From Paenirhodobacter populi (lineage in GTDB: Bacteria; Pseudomonadota; Alphaproteobacteria; Rhodobacterales; Rhodobacteraceae): a stretch of DNA of 64,000 nt. Shown here one piece after another: positions 1 through 9,470 of the stretch. The number at the start of each line of letters is the position of its first letter. The first letter of the stretch is position 1. A program made the position numbers and the translations under genes. The stretch spans positions 62,001-126,000 of the forward strand of contig NZ_SAUZ01000009.1 in assembly GCF_004022215.1 (NCBI RefSeq), given 5' to 3'. The notes below the pieces were generated by a model. It was given only the letters and a program-made list of their open reading frames with translations. It was not told the origin of the DNA and searched no databases.

Positions 1-1350
1 ATCGCCGGCGGCGCGCAGCGGATCGACGCGGGCGGGCGGCTGGTCCTGCCCGGCGGGATCGAGAGCCATTGCCACATCGCGCAGGAAAGCTCCTCGGGGA
101 TCATGACGGCGGACGACTACCGCAGTGGCTCGGTCTCGGCGGCTTTCGGCGGCAATTCGAGCTTCATCCCCTTCGCCGCGCAGCATCGCGGGCAGAGCAT
201 CCGCCATGTGCTCGACACCTACGGGGAACGCGCGAAATCCTCGGTCATCGACTATGGCTGGCATCTGATCGTCTCGGACCCGAGCGACGAGGTGCTGACC
301 AAGGGCCTGCCCGAGGCCTTCGAGGCGGGCGTGACCTCGTTCAAGGTTTTCACCACCTATGATCTGCTGAACCTCGGCGATGCCGAGATGCTCAGGATCC
401 TGTCGGTCGCAAAGAAATACGGCGCCATCACGATGGTGCATTCGGAAAACAACGCGATGATCAAGTGGATGAACGCGCGGCTGGCCGAGGATGGCCATAC
501 CGCGCCGCGCTATCACGCGGTCTCGCGCCCCGAACTGGCCGAGGAAGAGGCGATCCACCGGATGATCTCTCTGGCCAAGCTGGTCGACGCGGCGTTGTTC
601 GTGGTGCATGTCTCGACCCGCGGCGGGGCCGAGCTGGTCGCCCGCGCACGGGCCGAGGGGGCCAAGGTATTCGCCGAGACCTGCCCGCAATACCTGTCGC
701 TGACCCGCGATGATCTGGACCGCCCCGGGCAGGAGGGCGCGGCCTATATCTGTTCCCCGCCGGTGCGCGACGCCGACACGCAGGAGGCGCTCTGGAGCCA
801 TATCCGGCGCGGCACCTTTGACTGCATCACCTCGGACCATGCGCCCTACCGGATGGATGCGACCGGCAAGTTCGTGAACGGCGCCGATGCACCCTATACC
901 AAGATGGGCTCGGGCATGCCGGGGATCGCGATGCGCCTGCCCTATCTGTTTTCCGAAGGGGTGGTGAAGGGGCGGATCACGCTGAACGATTTCGTGCGCT
1001 TCAGCGCGGCCAATCCGGCGCGGCTGTTCGGCATGACGCGCAAGGGGCGGCTGCATCCGGGGCTGGACGCCGATATTGCGATCTGGAATCCCGAACTGAC
1101 GAAGCGCGCCACGCTGGCCGACATGCACGACAACATGGACTACACGCCTTTCGAGGGGATGGAGATCACCGGCTGGCCCGAATCGGTGCTGACCCGGGGC
1201 GCATGGGTGATCCGCGACCGCGCGCTGGTGGCGCAGGAGGGACAGGGCCGGTTCGTCGCCCGCGCCCTGCCCGACCTTGGCGCGGCTCCGGGGTGGAATG
1301 CGATCGAAACCGATCCATCGCGCAATTTCGGCGCACGGATCCGCCCTTGA
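1..1350 (+). CDS. D-hydantoinase / dihydropyrimidinase-family amidohydrolase (5' end outside window)
   Basis: The reading frame is open from base 1, so the N-terminus lies outside the window. The visible protein starts just before the metal-binding HxH motif (GGIESHCHIAQ). It then shows the segment holding the lysine that is carboxylated in this family (TSFKVFTTYD), the metal histidines in MVHSEN and FVVHVSTRGG, and the metal aspartate in SDHAPY. It ends with the usual GLDADIAIWNPE segment. Family members are cytosolic enzymes that hydrolyse cyclic imides or ureides such as hydantoins, dihydropyrimidines or allantoin. The exact substrate cannot be read from the sequence. The hydantoin-racemase-like gene 13 bp downstream in the same direction favours a hydantoin-type substrate. 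Confidence 0.88.
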   Translation: MAGGAQRIDAGGRLVLPGGIESHCHIAQESSSGIMTADDYRSGSVSAAFGGNSSFIPFAAQHRGQSIRHVLDTYGERAKSSVIDYGWHLIVSDPSDEVLTKGLPEAFEAGVTSFKVFTTYDLLNLGDAEMLRILSVAKKYGAITMVHSENNAMIKWMNARLAEDGHTAPRYHAVSRPELAEEEAIHRMISLAKLVDAALFVVHVSTRGGAELVARARAEGAKVFAETCPQYLSLTRDDLDRPGQEGAAYICSPPVRDADTQEALWSHIRRGTFDCITSDHAPYRMDATGKFVNGADAPYTKMGSGMPGIAMRLPYLFSEGVVKGRITLNDFVRFSAANPARLFGMTRKGRLHPGLDADIAIWNPELTKRATLADMHDNMDYTPFEGMEITGWPESVLTRGAWVIRDRALVAQEGQGRFVARALPDLGAAPGWNAIETDPSRNFGARIRP

Positions 1351-1363
1351 GAGGAGGTCCGAC

Positions 1364-2005
1364 ATGCCCCGATTGCTGGTGATCAACCCGAATTCCAACA
1401 CCACCGTCACGGCGAACATCGATCGCGCGCTTGACCCATGGCGGGTGACGGGCGTGAAGATCGACTGCGTGACCAATGACGCAGGGCCGGACACGATCTC
1501 CAGCGACGAGGATGCGCAGCGCGCGGGCCGCGACGTCTGCGCCATCGCCGCAAAAGCGCGGGCGGATGCGATCCTCGTCGCCTGCTTCTCGGATCCGGGT
1601 GTCGACATGTTGCGCGGGCAGACCGCACGCCCGGTGTTCGGCATACAGGAATGCGCGATCCTGACGGCGCTTGCCCGCGCGCCGCGCTACGGGATCATCG
1701 CGCTGTCCGAACGCGCCGTGCCCCGGCACCGGGCGCGGATCGAAAAGCTTGGCCTGACGGAACGGTTCGCGGGCGAACTGGGCCTGTCGGGCTATTCGGC
1801 GCTGGCCGTCGGACAATCCGATGCCGCCTATGCCGAGACACGGACCGCGGCAGACCGATTGCGCGGCCTTGGCGCCGGGGCGGTCGTGCTGGGCTGCGCA
1901 GGCTTCGGCCCGAGACGCGCGGCGTTGGAAGCCGATCTCGGCATGCCGGTGATCGACCCCGTTCTTGCCGGGGCGGCCATCGCGGTCGGGGCGCTTCTGG
2001 GCTAG
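1364..2005 (+). CDS. Asp/Glu/hydantoin racemase family protein
   Basis: A 213-residue protein starting MPRLLVINPNSN, the typical opening of hydantoin/aspartate racemases. ATG 1364 is chosen because GAGGAGG lies at 1351-1357. The two catalytic cysteines of the family match the contexts VACFSDPG and LGCAGF. Members epimerise 5-substituted hydantoins or acidic amino acids without a cofactor. It begins 13 bp after the hydantoinase, so the two genes are probably co-transcribed and could together convert both enantiomers of a hydantoin. A carbamoylase is not visible and may lie upstream of the window. The gene ends convergently 15 bp from the LysR gene. Confidence 0.85.
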   Translation: MPRLLVINPNSNTTVTANIDRALDPWRVTGVKIDCVTNDAGPDTISSDEDAQRAGRDVCAIAAKARADAILVACFSDPGVDMLRGQTARPVFGIQECAILTALARAPRYGIIALSERAVPRHRARIEKLGLTERFAGELGLSGYSALAVGQSDAAYAETRTAADRLRGLGAGAVVLGCAGFGPRRAALEADLGMPVIDPVLAGAAIAVGALLG

Positions 2006-2020
2006 CGGACCGGAGCCGGC

Positions 2021-2941
2021 TCAGGCTGCGCGGCCATGCACCGAGGCAAGCCGCTCCGCCATGTCATTGGCCGAGCGGCGCACCTCCCGCAGGAAGGCCT
2101 GCGCGGTATTGTTCAGCAGCCGCTTCTTCGAATAGATCACCGAGGCTTCCAACACCTCGCGCGGTTCAAAGGCGCGCACGATCAGCGTATCGCCCATGGT
2201 CGAGGCCGCGCTGAGCGCATCGACCACCGCCACGCCGACCCTGTTCTGCACAAAGATGCACGCCGTGTTGCAGTAGCGCGTCTCGGCCACGAATTCGAGG
2301 GGCACCCCCTCCTGCTGGAATACCCGCCGCAGGATCTGCCCCATCCCGGTGCCGCGGTCGAGCGAGATCATCGGCTGCCCGACCAGATCCGCAGGCCGGA
2401 TCACCGATTTCTTCGCCAGCGGCGAGTCGGGCGGCATCACACAGACCATCGGTTCCGCGAACAGCGTTTCGGCGTGGAACTGGGTTTCATCGACACGCCC
2501 CACCACAAAGCCAAGATCCGCCAACCCGAGTTCGACGCTGTGCGTGACTTGCGAGAAGGTTGCGATTTCATAGAAGGCATGCACATCCGAATGCCGTTCG
2601 AGGAACCGCCGCATCGCCTGCGGGATCAGCAGATGGCCAAGCGGCGGGCTGGAAAACATCCGCAGGCTTTCGCGGTTCTGAAGCTTCAGATCCTCGAGCC
2701 TTTCGGTGAAGACGCGGTAGCTTTCGAACAGGGCCTCGCTTTCGGCGAAAAGCTGGCGCGCCTGCTCGGTGGTGAAGAGCCGGTTGTTCACCCGCTCGAA
2801 CAGCGGAAAGCCGAGCTGCGATTCCAGATGCTTGATGGCGTTCGACACCGCGGGCTGCGACATGCCCAGCTCGCGCCCGGCCTTCACCGTCGTCTTGCAG
2901 GTGATCACGGTGCGCAGAAGTTCGATTTGCTTGAGGTTCAT
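2021..2941 (-). CDS. LysR-family transcriptional regulator
   Basis: A 306-residue LysR regulator starting MNLKQIELLRTV. The N-terminal winged helix-turn-helix (AGRELGMSQPAVSNAIKHL) is followed by a LysR substrate-binding domain with the segment ETLFAEPMVCVMPPDSPL. The ATG at 2941 is preferred because the in-frame upstream extension has no family resemblance and runs into the neighbouring gene region. It lies between the hydantoinase/racemase pair and a binding-protein gene on the same strand, so the likely targets are the amidohydrolase genes around it. That link is inferred from position only. Confidence 0.9.
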   Translation of the reverse strand: MNLKQIELLRTVITCKTTVKAGRELGMSQPAVSNAIKHLESQLGFPLFERVNNRLFTTEQARQLFAESEALFESYRVFTERLEDLKLQNRESLRMFSSPPLGHLLIPQAMRRFLERHSDVHAFYEIATFSQVTHSVELGLADLGFVVGRVDETQFHAETLFAEPMVCVMPPDSPLAKKSVIRPADLVGQPMISLDRGTGMGQILRRVFQQEGVPLEFVAETRYCNTACIFVQNRVGVAVVDALSAASTMGDTLIVRAFEPREVLEASVIYSKKRLLNNTAQAFLREVRRSANDMAERLASVHGRAA

Positions 2942-3137
2942 TGGCGGCCCCTGTCCATAACCGCCACTTATTCTATATTCTGCGGCGCGATGCCCGTCAT
3001 TTCTGATGGAGCATCGGGCATCCGCCAGTGTATGCGCAATTAAATGGCATTCATGGCCGAAAATGCGCGTGAAAGACGCGCGACAGAAGTTTCCGCCGCG
3101 CGCAAAGCCATCATTCAATGTTATAGGCTGGCGCGAC

Positions 3138-4721
3138 TCAGGCGCGCCGCACGTTCCAGAACACCGGCGTGCCCTTGAGGATCCCTTCCAGATCGGCACG
3201 ATAAAGCGTCGGCTGCTTGTATTGCCCGATCGGGTAATAGGGCACGTCGTGGAAGGCCTGCTCCTGCATCTTCACCGCCAGCGCCTTCTGTTCCGCCGCA
3301 TCCGCGGTCGCCAGCCACTGGTTGCGCAGGGCCTCCATCTCCGGCCCCTGATACCAGCCGGGGAAAGTGCCGTCGCCGCGCAGCGTGTTGTGGGTCAGCG
3401 GGCTGAGCCAGTCGATCCCCTGCCAGTTGCCGACAAAGGCGCTCCATCCGCCATTCTCCACCGGCTCCTTCGAGGTCCGCCGTTTCAGCACCGAGGCGAA
3501 GTCCATCGCCGCATATTCGACGTTCATCCCCGCCTTCTGCATCACGTCGAAGGCAATGTCGCCAAGCGGCTTCTGCGCAAGCGAGTCGGCCGGCACCAGC
3601 AGGACGACCTTTTCGCCGTTGTAGCCCGCGGCCGTCAGCGCCGCCTTCACCGCCGCATAGTCGCGCGGGCCGCGCAGCACGTCGAGCCCGGCCTCCGATG
3701 CAAAAGGCGTGCCGGGGGTGAAATAGCCAAGCGGGCTATACATGTAGTCCGGATTGTCCCCCACCACCGCGGTCATGAAGGCCTGCTGATCGATCGCCCC
3801 CATCAGCGCGCGGCGCACGTCGGGGTTGTTGAACGGTGCCTGCAGATGGTTCACCCGCATCGCGCAGGTAAAACCGAGATCGTCGAGCACCATCGTCCGC
3901 AGATCCGGGAAGGCCTGCACGATCGGCAGCAGGTCATGCGGCATGGTATCCTGCCAGTCCTGCTCGCCCGCCTGCATCGCGGCGGTGCCGGTCGCGGCAT
4001 CTGGCATCGTCGTCCATTCGACGCGGTCGAAATGCACCACCTTGGGACCCGAGGTCCAGTCGGTGACGCCATCCTCGCGCGGCTTGTAGCCCTCGAACCG
4101 CTGATAGACGTTGCGCGCTCCGGGCAGGCGTTCGTCGGCGACATAGCGGTAGGGGCCGGAGCCGATGATTTCCGTGATCTGCTGGAACGGATCCGTGTTG
4201 GCGATCCGCTCGGGCATCATGAAGCACACGGGCGAGGACACCTTGCCCAGAACATAGGGCACGTAGGGGAACGGCGCCTTCAGGCGGAAACGGATGGTCT
4301 TGTCGTCGGGGGCGGAAAGTTCGTCCGTCGCCTGCATCAGCGCATCGCCCGCCGCGTCCCGTTTCGACCAGCGCAGGATCGAGGCGACGCAGTCGCGCGC
4401 GGTGACCTTTTCACCGTCGTGCCACATGAGCCCGTCGCGCAGGGTCAGGGTCCACTCCTTGCCGTCGTCGCTGACGGTGTGATGGTCGACCATCTGCGGA
4501 TGGACCTGCTGTTTCGTGTCCATGCCATAGAGCGTGTCGAACACCATGAAGCCGTGGGTGCGCGACACCTGCGCCGTCGCCGCGACCGGATCGAGCATGG
4601 CAAGGTCGATGACCGGAATGTATTTCAGAACCCGCTGGTTCTGCGCCCGCACCAGCGAAGGCGCGGCAAGCAACGTGACCGTGGCGGCCGAGGAGGCCAT
4701 GAAGTGACGACGTGAAAGCAT
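3138..4721 (-). CDS. ABC transporter substrate-binding protein, family 5 (peptide/nickel type), Tat-exported
   Basis: A 527-residue periplasmic binding protein. It opens with a twin-arginine signal (SRRHFM near residue 4, then a hydrophobic stretch ending SLVRAQ). The mature part shows family-5 features: a segment around LAMLDPVAATAQVSRTHGFMV, WTLTLRDGLMWHDG, and a central AAVKAALTAAGYNGEKV segment. ATG 4721 is chosen because the Tat motif follows directly; the open frame continues upstream without homology. No permease or ATPase lies next to it, so it is an orphan that may share a transporter encoded elsewhere, for example the peptide-type system at 14.4-19.7 kb. Its neighbours suggest a cyclic amide or short peptide ligand, but this is inference. 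Confidence 0.88.
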   Translation of the reverse strand: MLSRRHFMASSAATVTLLAAPSLVRAQNQRVLKYIPVIDLAMLDPVAATAQVSRTHGFMVFDTLYGMDTKQQVHPQMVDHHTVSDDGKEWTLTLRDGLMWHDGEKVTARDCVASILRWSKRDAAGDALMQATDELSAPDDKTIRFRLKAPFPYVPYVLGKVSSPVCFMMPERIANTDPFQQITEIIGSGPYRYVADERLPGARNVYQRFEGYKPREDGVTDWTSGPKVVHFDRVEWTTMPDAATGTAAMQAGEQDWQDTMPHDLLPIVQAFPDLRTMVLDDLGFTCAMRVNHLQAPFNNPDVRRALMGAIDQQAFMTAVVGDNPDYMYSPLGYFTPGTPFASEAGLDVLRGPRDYAAVKAALTAAGYNGEKVVLLVPADSLAQKPLGDIAFDVMQKAGMNVEYAAMDFASVLKRRTSKEPVENGGWSAFVGNWQGIDWLSPLTHNTLRGDGTFPGWYQGPEMEALRNQWLATADAAEQKALAVKMQEQAFHDVPYYPIGQYKQPTLYRADLEGILKGTPVFWNVRRA

Positions 4722-4998
4722 CTCTATCCCTGCAGCATGAGGTTGTCCCCCGTTTGGCCGGAGGCTTTCAGCGCATTGCGCGCGCTGATTCCGGGGGAAG
4801 TCTCGGGGAAACCGTCTCCAACGGGCAAGGGGGTGACCTATGACAAATCCGCCCGTGGCATTCGGCGCGGTGATAGGCCCCGTCCGAAGGGCTATAATCG
4901 GCGGGCATAGTGAGGCGGCGAAGATGATAGCTGGCACGGTTGCGGGATTTTTCACCCCGGCGCTAGGATTTCCATGCGCAACCATGACATCGGGAACC

Positions 4999-6423
4999 AT
5001 GATGACGACATCCGATCTTACCGCCGCGCCCGTCCGGGCATCGGGCACGAAGGCCATCCGGGGCGAGCATGTGCTGGCCTTCGTCGAGGGCAGGCCGCAG
5101 GTGCTGCGGGACCATTGGGTCGTGACCGAGGGCGACCGGATCGTCGCCGTGACCTCCTCGCTGCCAGCGGGCATCGACGAGGTGCATGACAGGCCCCATC
5201 AGTTCGTCGTTCCGGGCTTCCTGAACCTGCACAATCATTGCTTTTCCGAGGCGGTCGCGCGCACCCATGTCGAGGATGGCGCCGGGCGCCGCGCGGGCAA
5301 GAGCATCATCTACACCGTCTTGCTGCCGCTGACCAAGATCGGCACCGAGATCCTGAGCCGCGAGGAACGCCTCGCCGTCGCGCGCATGGGTATTCTGCAA
5401 CTGCTCAAGGGCGGCAGCACCACGGTGATGGAACCCTTCCGCGCCGGCATCCCCGAGATGTTCGACGCCGCGCTGGAAATGGGCATCCGGTTCTACGGCG
5501 CGCCCTATCTGTTTTCGACCGACATGCCGGTGGGGCGGGCGGACGGCTCTGTCGACTATGCTGCGTCGGATGACAATCCGCTGCGGGATCTGCAGGTCTG
5601 GCAGGGGCTATACGACCGCTGGCAGGGGGCGGACGACGGGCGCATCGGCCTTGCCATGAGCCCGCATGCCACCGACACCTGCAACCCCGATTTCCTGCGC
5701 CACATCGTTGGCCGCGCCCGTGAGCTGGGCGTGCCCTCGACCATCCATGCCGCGCAAAGCATCGGCGAGATGGAGACCATCGCCGCCCGCTATAACGGCC
5801 GCACGCCGATCGAATATCTGGACTGGCTGGGCGTGATGGACCGCGACCTGACGATCGCGCATTGCATCCGCACGACCGATGCGGACCTCGACCTGATGGC
5901 GCGGCGCGACACCACGATCCTGAACTGCCCGCGGGTCTTCGCCCGGGGCGGCACGGTGGGATCCTACGCCCGGTTCCGCAGCCACGGCGTGCGCACAACT
6001 GTCGCCACCGATGGCTACAACATGGACCTGCTGGGCGAGGTGAACGCCGCGGCGCTGATTTCCAAGATCACCACCGGCGACGCCACCCAGGCGACCGCGC
6101 CCGAACTGATGAACGCGATCACGCTCGACGCCGCCGAAGCGATCCGGCGCGACGATCTGGGTCGCATCGCGGTGGGCGCCAAGGCCGATCTGACGGTGCT
6201 CGACTTCAGCCATCCGCATCTGCAACCGATGTATAACCCCCTGCGCGCGGCGGTCTGGCTGGCGAACCGGGCAAACATCGGCATGGTGATGATCGACGGC
6301 CGCGTGCTGATCGAGAATGGCCACGCCAGCAACCTCGACGAAGCCGAAGTGACCGAGGCAGGCGCCGCGGCGATCCGCAAGATCTGGGACCTGCCGGAGG
6401 CGCGCGCCGCACTGGACGCCTGA
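4999..6423 (+). CDS. TRZ/ATZ-type amidohydrolase (cytosine deaminase/chlorohydrolase-like)
   Basis: About 474 residues of a metal-dependent amidohydrolase. Visible features are the HxH motif in LNLHNHCFSEAVARTH, the later metal histidines in TIHAAQSIGEMET and TIAHCIRTTD, the aspartate in VATDGYNMDLL, and the terminal GAKADLTVLDFSHPHL segment. These match the ATZ/TRZ and guanine/cytosine deaminase branch, which deaminates or dechlorinates heterocycles. The start is uncertain: in-frame ATGs at 4984, 4999 and 5002 are all possible, and the farther ATG at 4840 gives an N-terminus with no family match. It is divergent from the orphan binding protein, about 280 bp away. Confidence 0.85.
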   Translation: MMTTSDLTAAPVRASGTKAIRGEHVLAFVEGRPQVLRDHWVVTEGDRIVAVTSSLPAGIDEVHDRPHQFVVPGFLNLHNHCFSEAVARTHVEDGAGRRAGKSIIYTVLLPLTKIGTEILSREERLAVARMGILQLLKGGSTTVMEPFRAGIPEMFDAALEMGIRFYGAPYLFSTDMPVGRADGSVDYAASDDNPLRDLQVWQGLYDRWQGADDGRIGLAMSPHATDTCNPDFLRHIVGRARELGVPSTIHAAQSIGEMETIAARYNGRTPIEYLDWLGVMDRDLTIAHCIRTTDADLDLMARRDTTILNCPRVFARGGTVGSYARFRSHGVRTTVATDGYNMDLLGEVNAAALISKITTGDATQATAPELMNAITLDAAEAIRRDDLGRIAVGAKADLTVLDFSHPHLQPMYNPLRAAVWLANRANIGMVMIDGRVLIENGHASNLDEAEVTEAGAAAIRKIWDLPEARAALDA

Positions 6424-6617
6424 TCGCCCTGAGCGATCGGGCCTTTCCGCCTGTGGGGCCGGCCCCCGCATCAAGCCTGACCCGACGCAGGCATCAGATG
6501 CCTGCCGCGAACTTGTGTCCCGCGATGGGATCGCGGCATAGTCACGCAGTCTCCCCGCGGAGGCGGATCCATCCTCAACAGCCGCGCACCCTCCCTGCCC
6601 TGCAAAGAAATCCGGAC

Positions 6618-7439
6618 ATGACCACTCAGACCTCGCACGATGCCCTCGACCGCCGATACGGTGGCCTTCAGCCCGCCATCGACCTGCCCCTCACGCCCAC
6701 GATCGAGCTGATGCTGCGGCACCGCTCGGTGCGCAGCTATCAGGACCGCCCCCTTGCGCCCGGCGCGCTCGAGGCGCTGATCGCGGCGGGCCAGTCGGCG
6801 GCGACCTCGTCGAACATGCAGGCGGTCTCGGTGATCGCGGTGCAGGATGCGGAGCGCCGCGGCCGTCTGTCGCGCGCCGCAAGCGGGCAGGCCTTCGTCG
6901 CGCAGGCCCCCGTGGTGCTGTGTTTCGTCATCGACCAGTCCCGCCCCGCCCGGATCGGCCGGGCCATCGGGGCCGATCTCTTCGCGCTGCCGATGCTCGA
7001 CAGTTTCATCGCCGGGATCAGCGATTGCGCGATCTTCGCCCAGACCGTCGCCCTCGCGGCCGAGTCGATGGGGCTTGGAACCTGCTTCGTCGGCAATCTG
7101 CGCAACGATCCCGAATTCATCGCGCAGGAGCTGAACCTGCCGCCGCAGGCCTTCGTCGTCTTCGGTCTCTGCATCGGCTATGAGCGCCCGCCCGAAACCG
7201 GGATCCGCCCGCGCCTGCCGCAGTCGGTCGTGCTGCATCACGAAACCTATTCCGATGCCGGAGAGGCCGAGGATCTGGCCCGCTACGACGCGGTCTTTTC
7301 AGCGCATGAAACGGCCCAGGGCCGCCCCGCCGCAACCTGGACCGGCCGGCACCGCGACCGCTTTGCCTCCACCGTCTATCTTGCGGGGCGCGACCGGCTG
7401 CGCCGGATCCTGGCGCAGCTCAGCTTTCCGTTGCAATGA
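6618..7439 (+). CDS. Nitroreductase family protein (NfsA/FRP-like flavin oxidoreductase)
   Basis: A 273-residue oxidoreductase of the NfsA/FRP branch. FMN-binding features are HRSVRSYQDRPL near the N-terminus, AAGQSAATSSNMQ, SDCAIFAQTVALAAESMGLGTCFVG and VFGLCIGYE. Start ATG 6618 gives MTTQTSHDALDRRYGG; upstream sequence in the frame is low-complexity and unlike the family. The enzyme probably uses NAD(P)H to reduce FMN, nitro groups or quinones in the cytosol. It lies 194 bp downstream of the amidohydrolase on the same strand and is convergent with the P1 peptidase gene. It could supply reduced flavin to other enzymes, but nothing in the sequence ties it to a specific partner. Confidence 0.87.
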   Translation: MTTQTSHDALDRRYGGLQPAIDLPLTPTIELMLRHRSVRSYQDRPLAPGALEALIAAGQSAATSSNMQAVSVIAVQDAERRGRLSRAASGQAFVAQAPVVLCFVIDQSRPARIGRAIGADLFALPMLDSFIAGISDCAIFAQTVALAAESMGLGTCFVGNLRNDPEFIAQELNLPPQAFVVFGLCIGYERPPETGIRPRLPQSVVLHHETYSDAGEAEDLARYDAVFSAHETAQGRPAATWTGRHRDRFASTVYLAGRDRLRRILAQLSFPLQ

Positions 7440-7545
7440 CGCCGGGGCGCGTGGGTGCGCGGCTGTAGACCCGGCCGGTTCACGAGGCTTGCGCTCCGCA
7501 CCCTGCCCGCCTGATCGATCGAACCAGAGGCAGGACCTGCCCCGG

Positions 7546-8631
7546 TCACCGCGCCGGCAAAGGAGCAGTCTCGCGGAACATCGCGCGCAGGGCCTCGGTG
7601 TCGATGCCTTTGCACAGATGTCCCGCGGGTTTCACCGTGGGGACGTCCTCACCGGCGACGAGGGCGTTGACCACCGCTTCCTCCACGGCCTCAACCGCGG
7701 CGAGGTAGAGCGGATCGATGCAATCCGGGTTCAGCTCGGTCACGGTCCAGAGCGGCGCCGCCCGTTCCGCCGCGCCCTGCGGGTTGGCGGTGGTGAAGGC
7801 AAGGAAGATGTCGCCCGAATTGTTCCCTCCGGGCGTGCCGCCCCGGCCGATGCCGATCGCCGCGCGCTTCGCCACCGCGCGCAGGGACAGTTGGGACAGC
7901 GGCGCATCCGTGGCGATCACCACGATGATCGAGCCGGTTTCCCGCTCGCGCAGGCGGCCTTCGGGCATCCGCTGCCCGACCGGCCGGCCAAGGATCGTCA
8001 GCCAGGGCCGAATGCCGTGGTTCGCCTGCACCAGCGCGGCGATGGTGTAGGTCTGTCCGCCGATCGGCACCCGGCGCGAGGCGGTGCCCGTGCCGCCCTT
8101 GAACTCATAGGCGATCATCCCGTTGCCCCCGCCGGTCGAGCCCTCGGCCACCGCGCCCGGCCCGGCCGAGGCCAGCGCGCTCAGCGCATGGTCCGGGCTC
8201 ACCGCCAGCGTGGTGATGTCGTTCAGCACGCCGTCGTAGGTTTCGGCCACCACGGGCATCGCCCAGGCGTGCCCGTCGCGGAAATGCGCCGGATATTGCG
8301 CGATCATCCAGCGCACGGCGGCGGTGTGACAGGCGCCCACCGCATGGGTGTTGGTGATCAGCACCGGGCCGAGGAAATGCCCGGCATCGTCGATCCAGTG
8401 CGTGCCCGTCATCTCGCCGTTGCCGTTGAGCGCATAGTGCCCGGCCCGCACCGGCACCGCCTCGGGCGCATGGCCGCGCGGCAGGATCGCGGTGACGCCG
8501 GTGCGCAGGCCGCGCGCGGGATCGGTCAGCGTGCAGAAACCGACCTCGACCCCCGCCACATCGGTGATCGCGTTGAACGGGCCGGGAGTGCCGGGAAAGG
8601 GCAGGCCCAGATCTCGGGCGCGGGGTTTCAT
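7546..8631 (-). CDS. P1 (S58) family peptidase, DmpA/BapA-like beta-aminopeptidase
   Basis: A 361-residue Ntn-type peptidase. The hallmark is GGTPGGNNSGDIF, where family members self-cleave before the serine to expose an N-terminal nucleophile. Also visible are FNAITDVAGVEVGF near the N-terminus and GPVLITNTHAVGACH. Family members cleave N-terminal amino acids, including beta-amino acids, or amide bonds. ATG 8631 gives MKPRARDLGLP, with AAGGA upstream; the preceding permease stop overlaps a possible GTG start 18 nt farther up. It is the last gene of the polyamine-type transporter operon, suggesting that the imported solute, or a product of it, is a peptide or amide. Confidence 0.9.
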   Translation of the reverse strand: MKPRARDLGLPFPGTPGPFNAITDVAGVEVGFCTLTDPARGLRTGVTAILPRGHAPEAVPVRAGHYALNGNGEMTGTHWIDDAGHFLGPVLITNTHAVGACHTAAVRWMIAQYPAHFRDGHAWAMPVVAETYDGVLNDITTLAVSPDHALSALASAGPGAVAEGSTGGGNGMIAYEFKGGTGTASRRVPIGGQTYTIAALVQANHGIRPWLTILGRPVGQRMPEGRLRERETGSIIVVIATDAPLSQLSLRAVAKRAAIGIGRGGTPGGNNSGDIFLAFTTANPQGAAERAAPLWTVTELNPDCIDPLYLAAVEAVEEAVVNALVAGEDVPTVKPAGHLCKGIDTEALRAMFRETAPLPAR

Positions 8632-8645
8632 GGGGGTGGTGTCCT

Positions 8646-9470
8646 TCACTTTCGGTCTCCTCTCGCGCGCAGCCACAGGCCGAGGCCGGCGATCAGCACG
8701 GAGGCAAGGATGATGAGCGTCGCAAGGGCGTTGATCTCGGGCTTCACGCCGCGGCGGATCATGCCGAAGATGTAGATGGGCAGGGTCTGCGAGCCGCTGC
8801 CCGAGATGAAATAGGTGATGACCAGATCGTCCATCGAGATGATGAAGGCAAGCAGCGCGCCCCCCAGCAGCCCCGGCGCAAGCTGCGGCAGCGTCACCTT
8901 GCGGAACGTCACCCAGTCGGAAGCGCCGAGATCGGCCGAGGCTTCCTCGAGCGCGGGGTCGAGACCGGCCAGCCGCGCCTGCACCACGATGAAGACATAG
9001 GAGGTCAGAAAGGTGCATTGCCCGATGATGATCGTCAGCAGCGACAGCCTCATCCCCGCCGAGGTGAAGAAGATCAGCAGCCCGATCCCCAGAACGATGT
9101 CCGGCATCATCATCGGCACCATCAGCCCGCCCGACCACAGCGCCTTGCCGCGGAACCTGTAGCGGTTCAGCGCCAGCGCCGCCGTGGTGCCCAGAACGGT
9201 GGCGATGCAGGTGGTCGAGACCGCGACGATCAGCGAATTGCGCAAGGCGGCCAGCATCTGCGGCGTGCTTTCCACATAGACCGTGCGGCTTTGCGGATCG
9301 AACGAGCGGTCGAGACCGAAAAGCCCGCGATACCAGTCGAGCGTGAAGCCTTCCCAGACCAGCATGTTCACCGGATTGGCGTTGAACGAATAGCCGACGA
9401 TGACCGCGAGCGGCAGATAGAGGAAGGCGAAGAAGATCAGCGAAAAGACCGTCAGGGGCAGGCGTCTCAT
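8646..9470 (-). CDS. ABC transporter permease, PotC-like
   Basis: A 274-residue inner-membrane permease with an N-terminal membrane segment (SLIFFAFLYLPLAVIVGYSF) and about six predicted membrane spans. The BPD inner-membrane loop (EASADLGASDWVTFRKVTLPQ) couples to the ATPase. Family context is the spermidine/putrescine (PotC) type. The start overlaps the stop of the upstream PotB-like gene by 4 bp, and the stop is followed 14 nt later by the peptidase start, so all five genes read as one operon. Confidence 0.93.
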   Translation of the reverse strand: MRRLPLTVFSLIFFAFLYLPLAVIVGYSFNANPVNMLVWEGFTLDWYRGLFGLDRSFDPQSRTVYVESTPQMLAALRNSLIVAVSTTCIATVLGTTAALALNRYRFRGKALWSGGLMVPMMMPDIVLGIGLLIFFTSAGMRLSLLTIIIGQCTFLTSYVFIVVQARLAGLDPALEEASADLGASDWVTFRKVTLPQLAPGLLGGALLAFIISMDDLVITYFISGSGSQTLPIYIFGMIRRGVKPEINALATLIILASVLIAGLGLWLRARGDRK

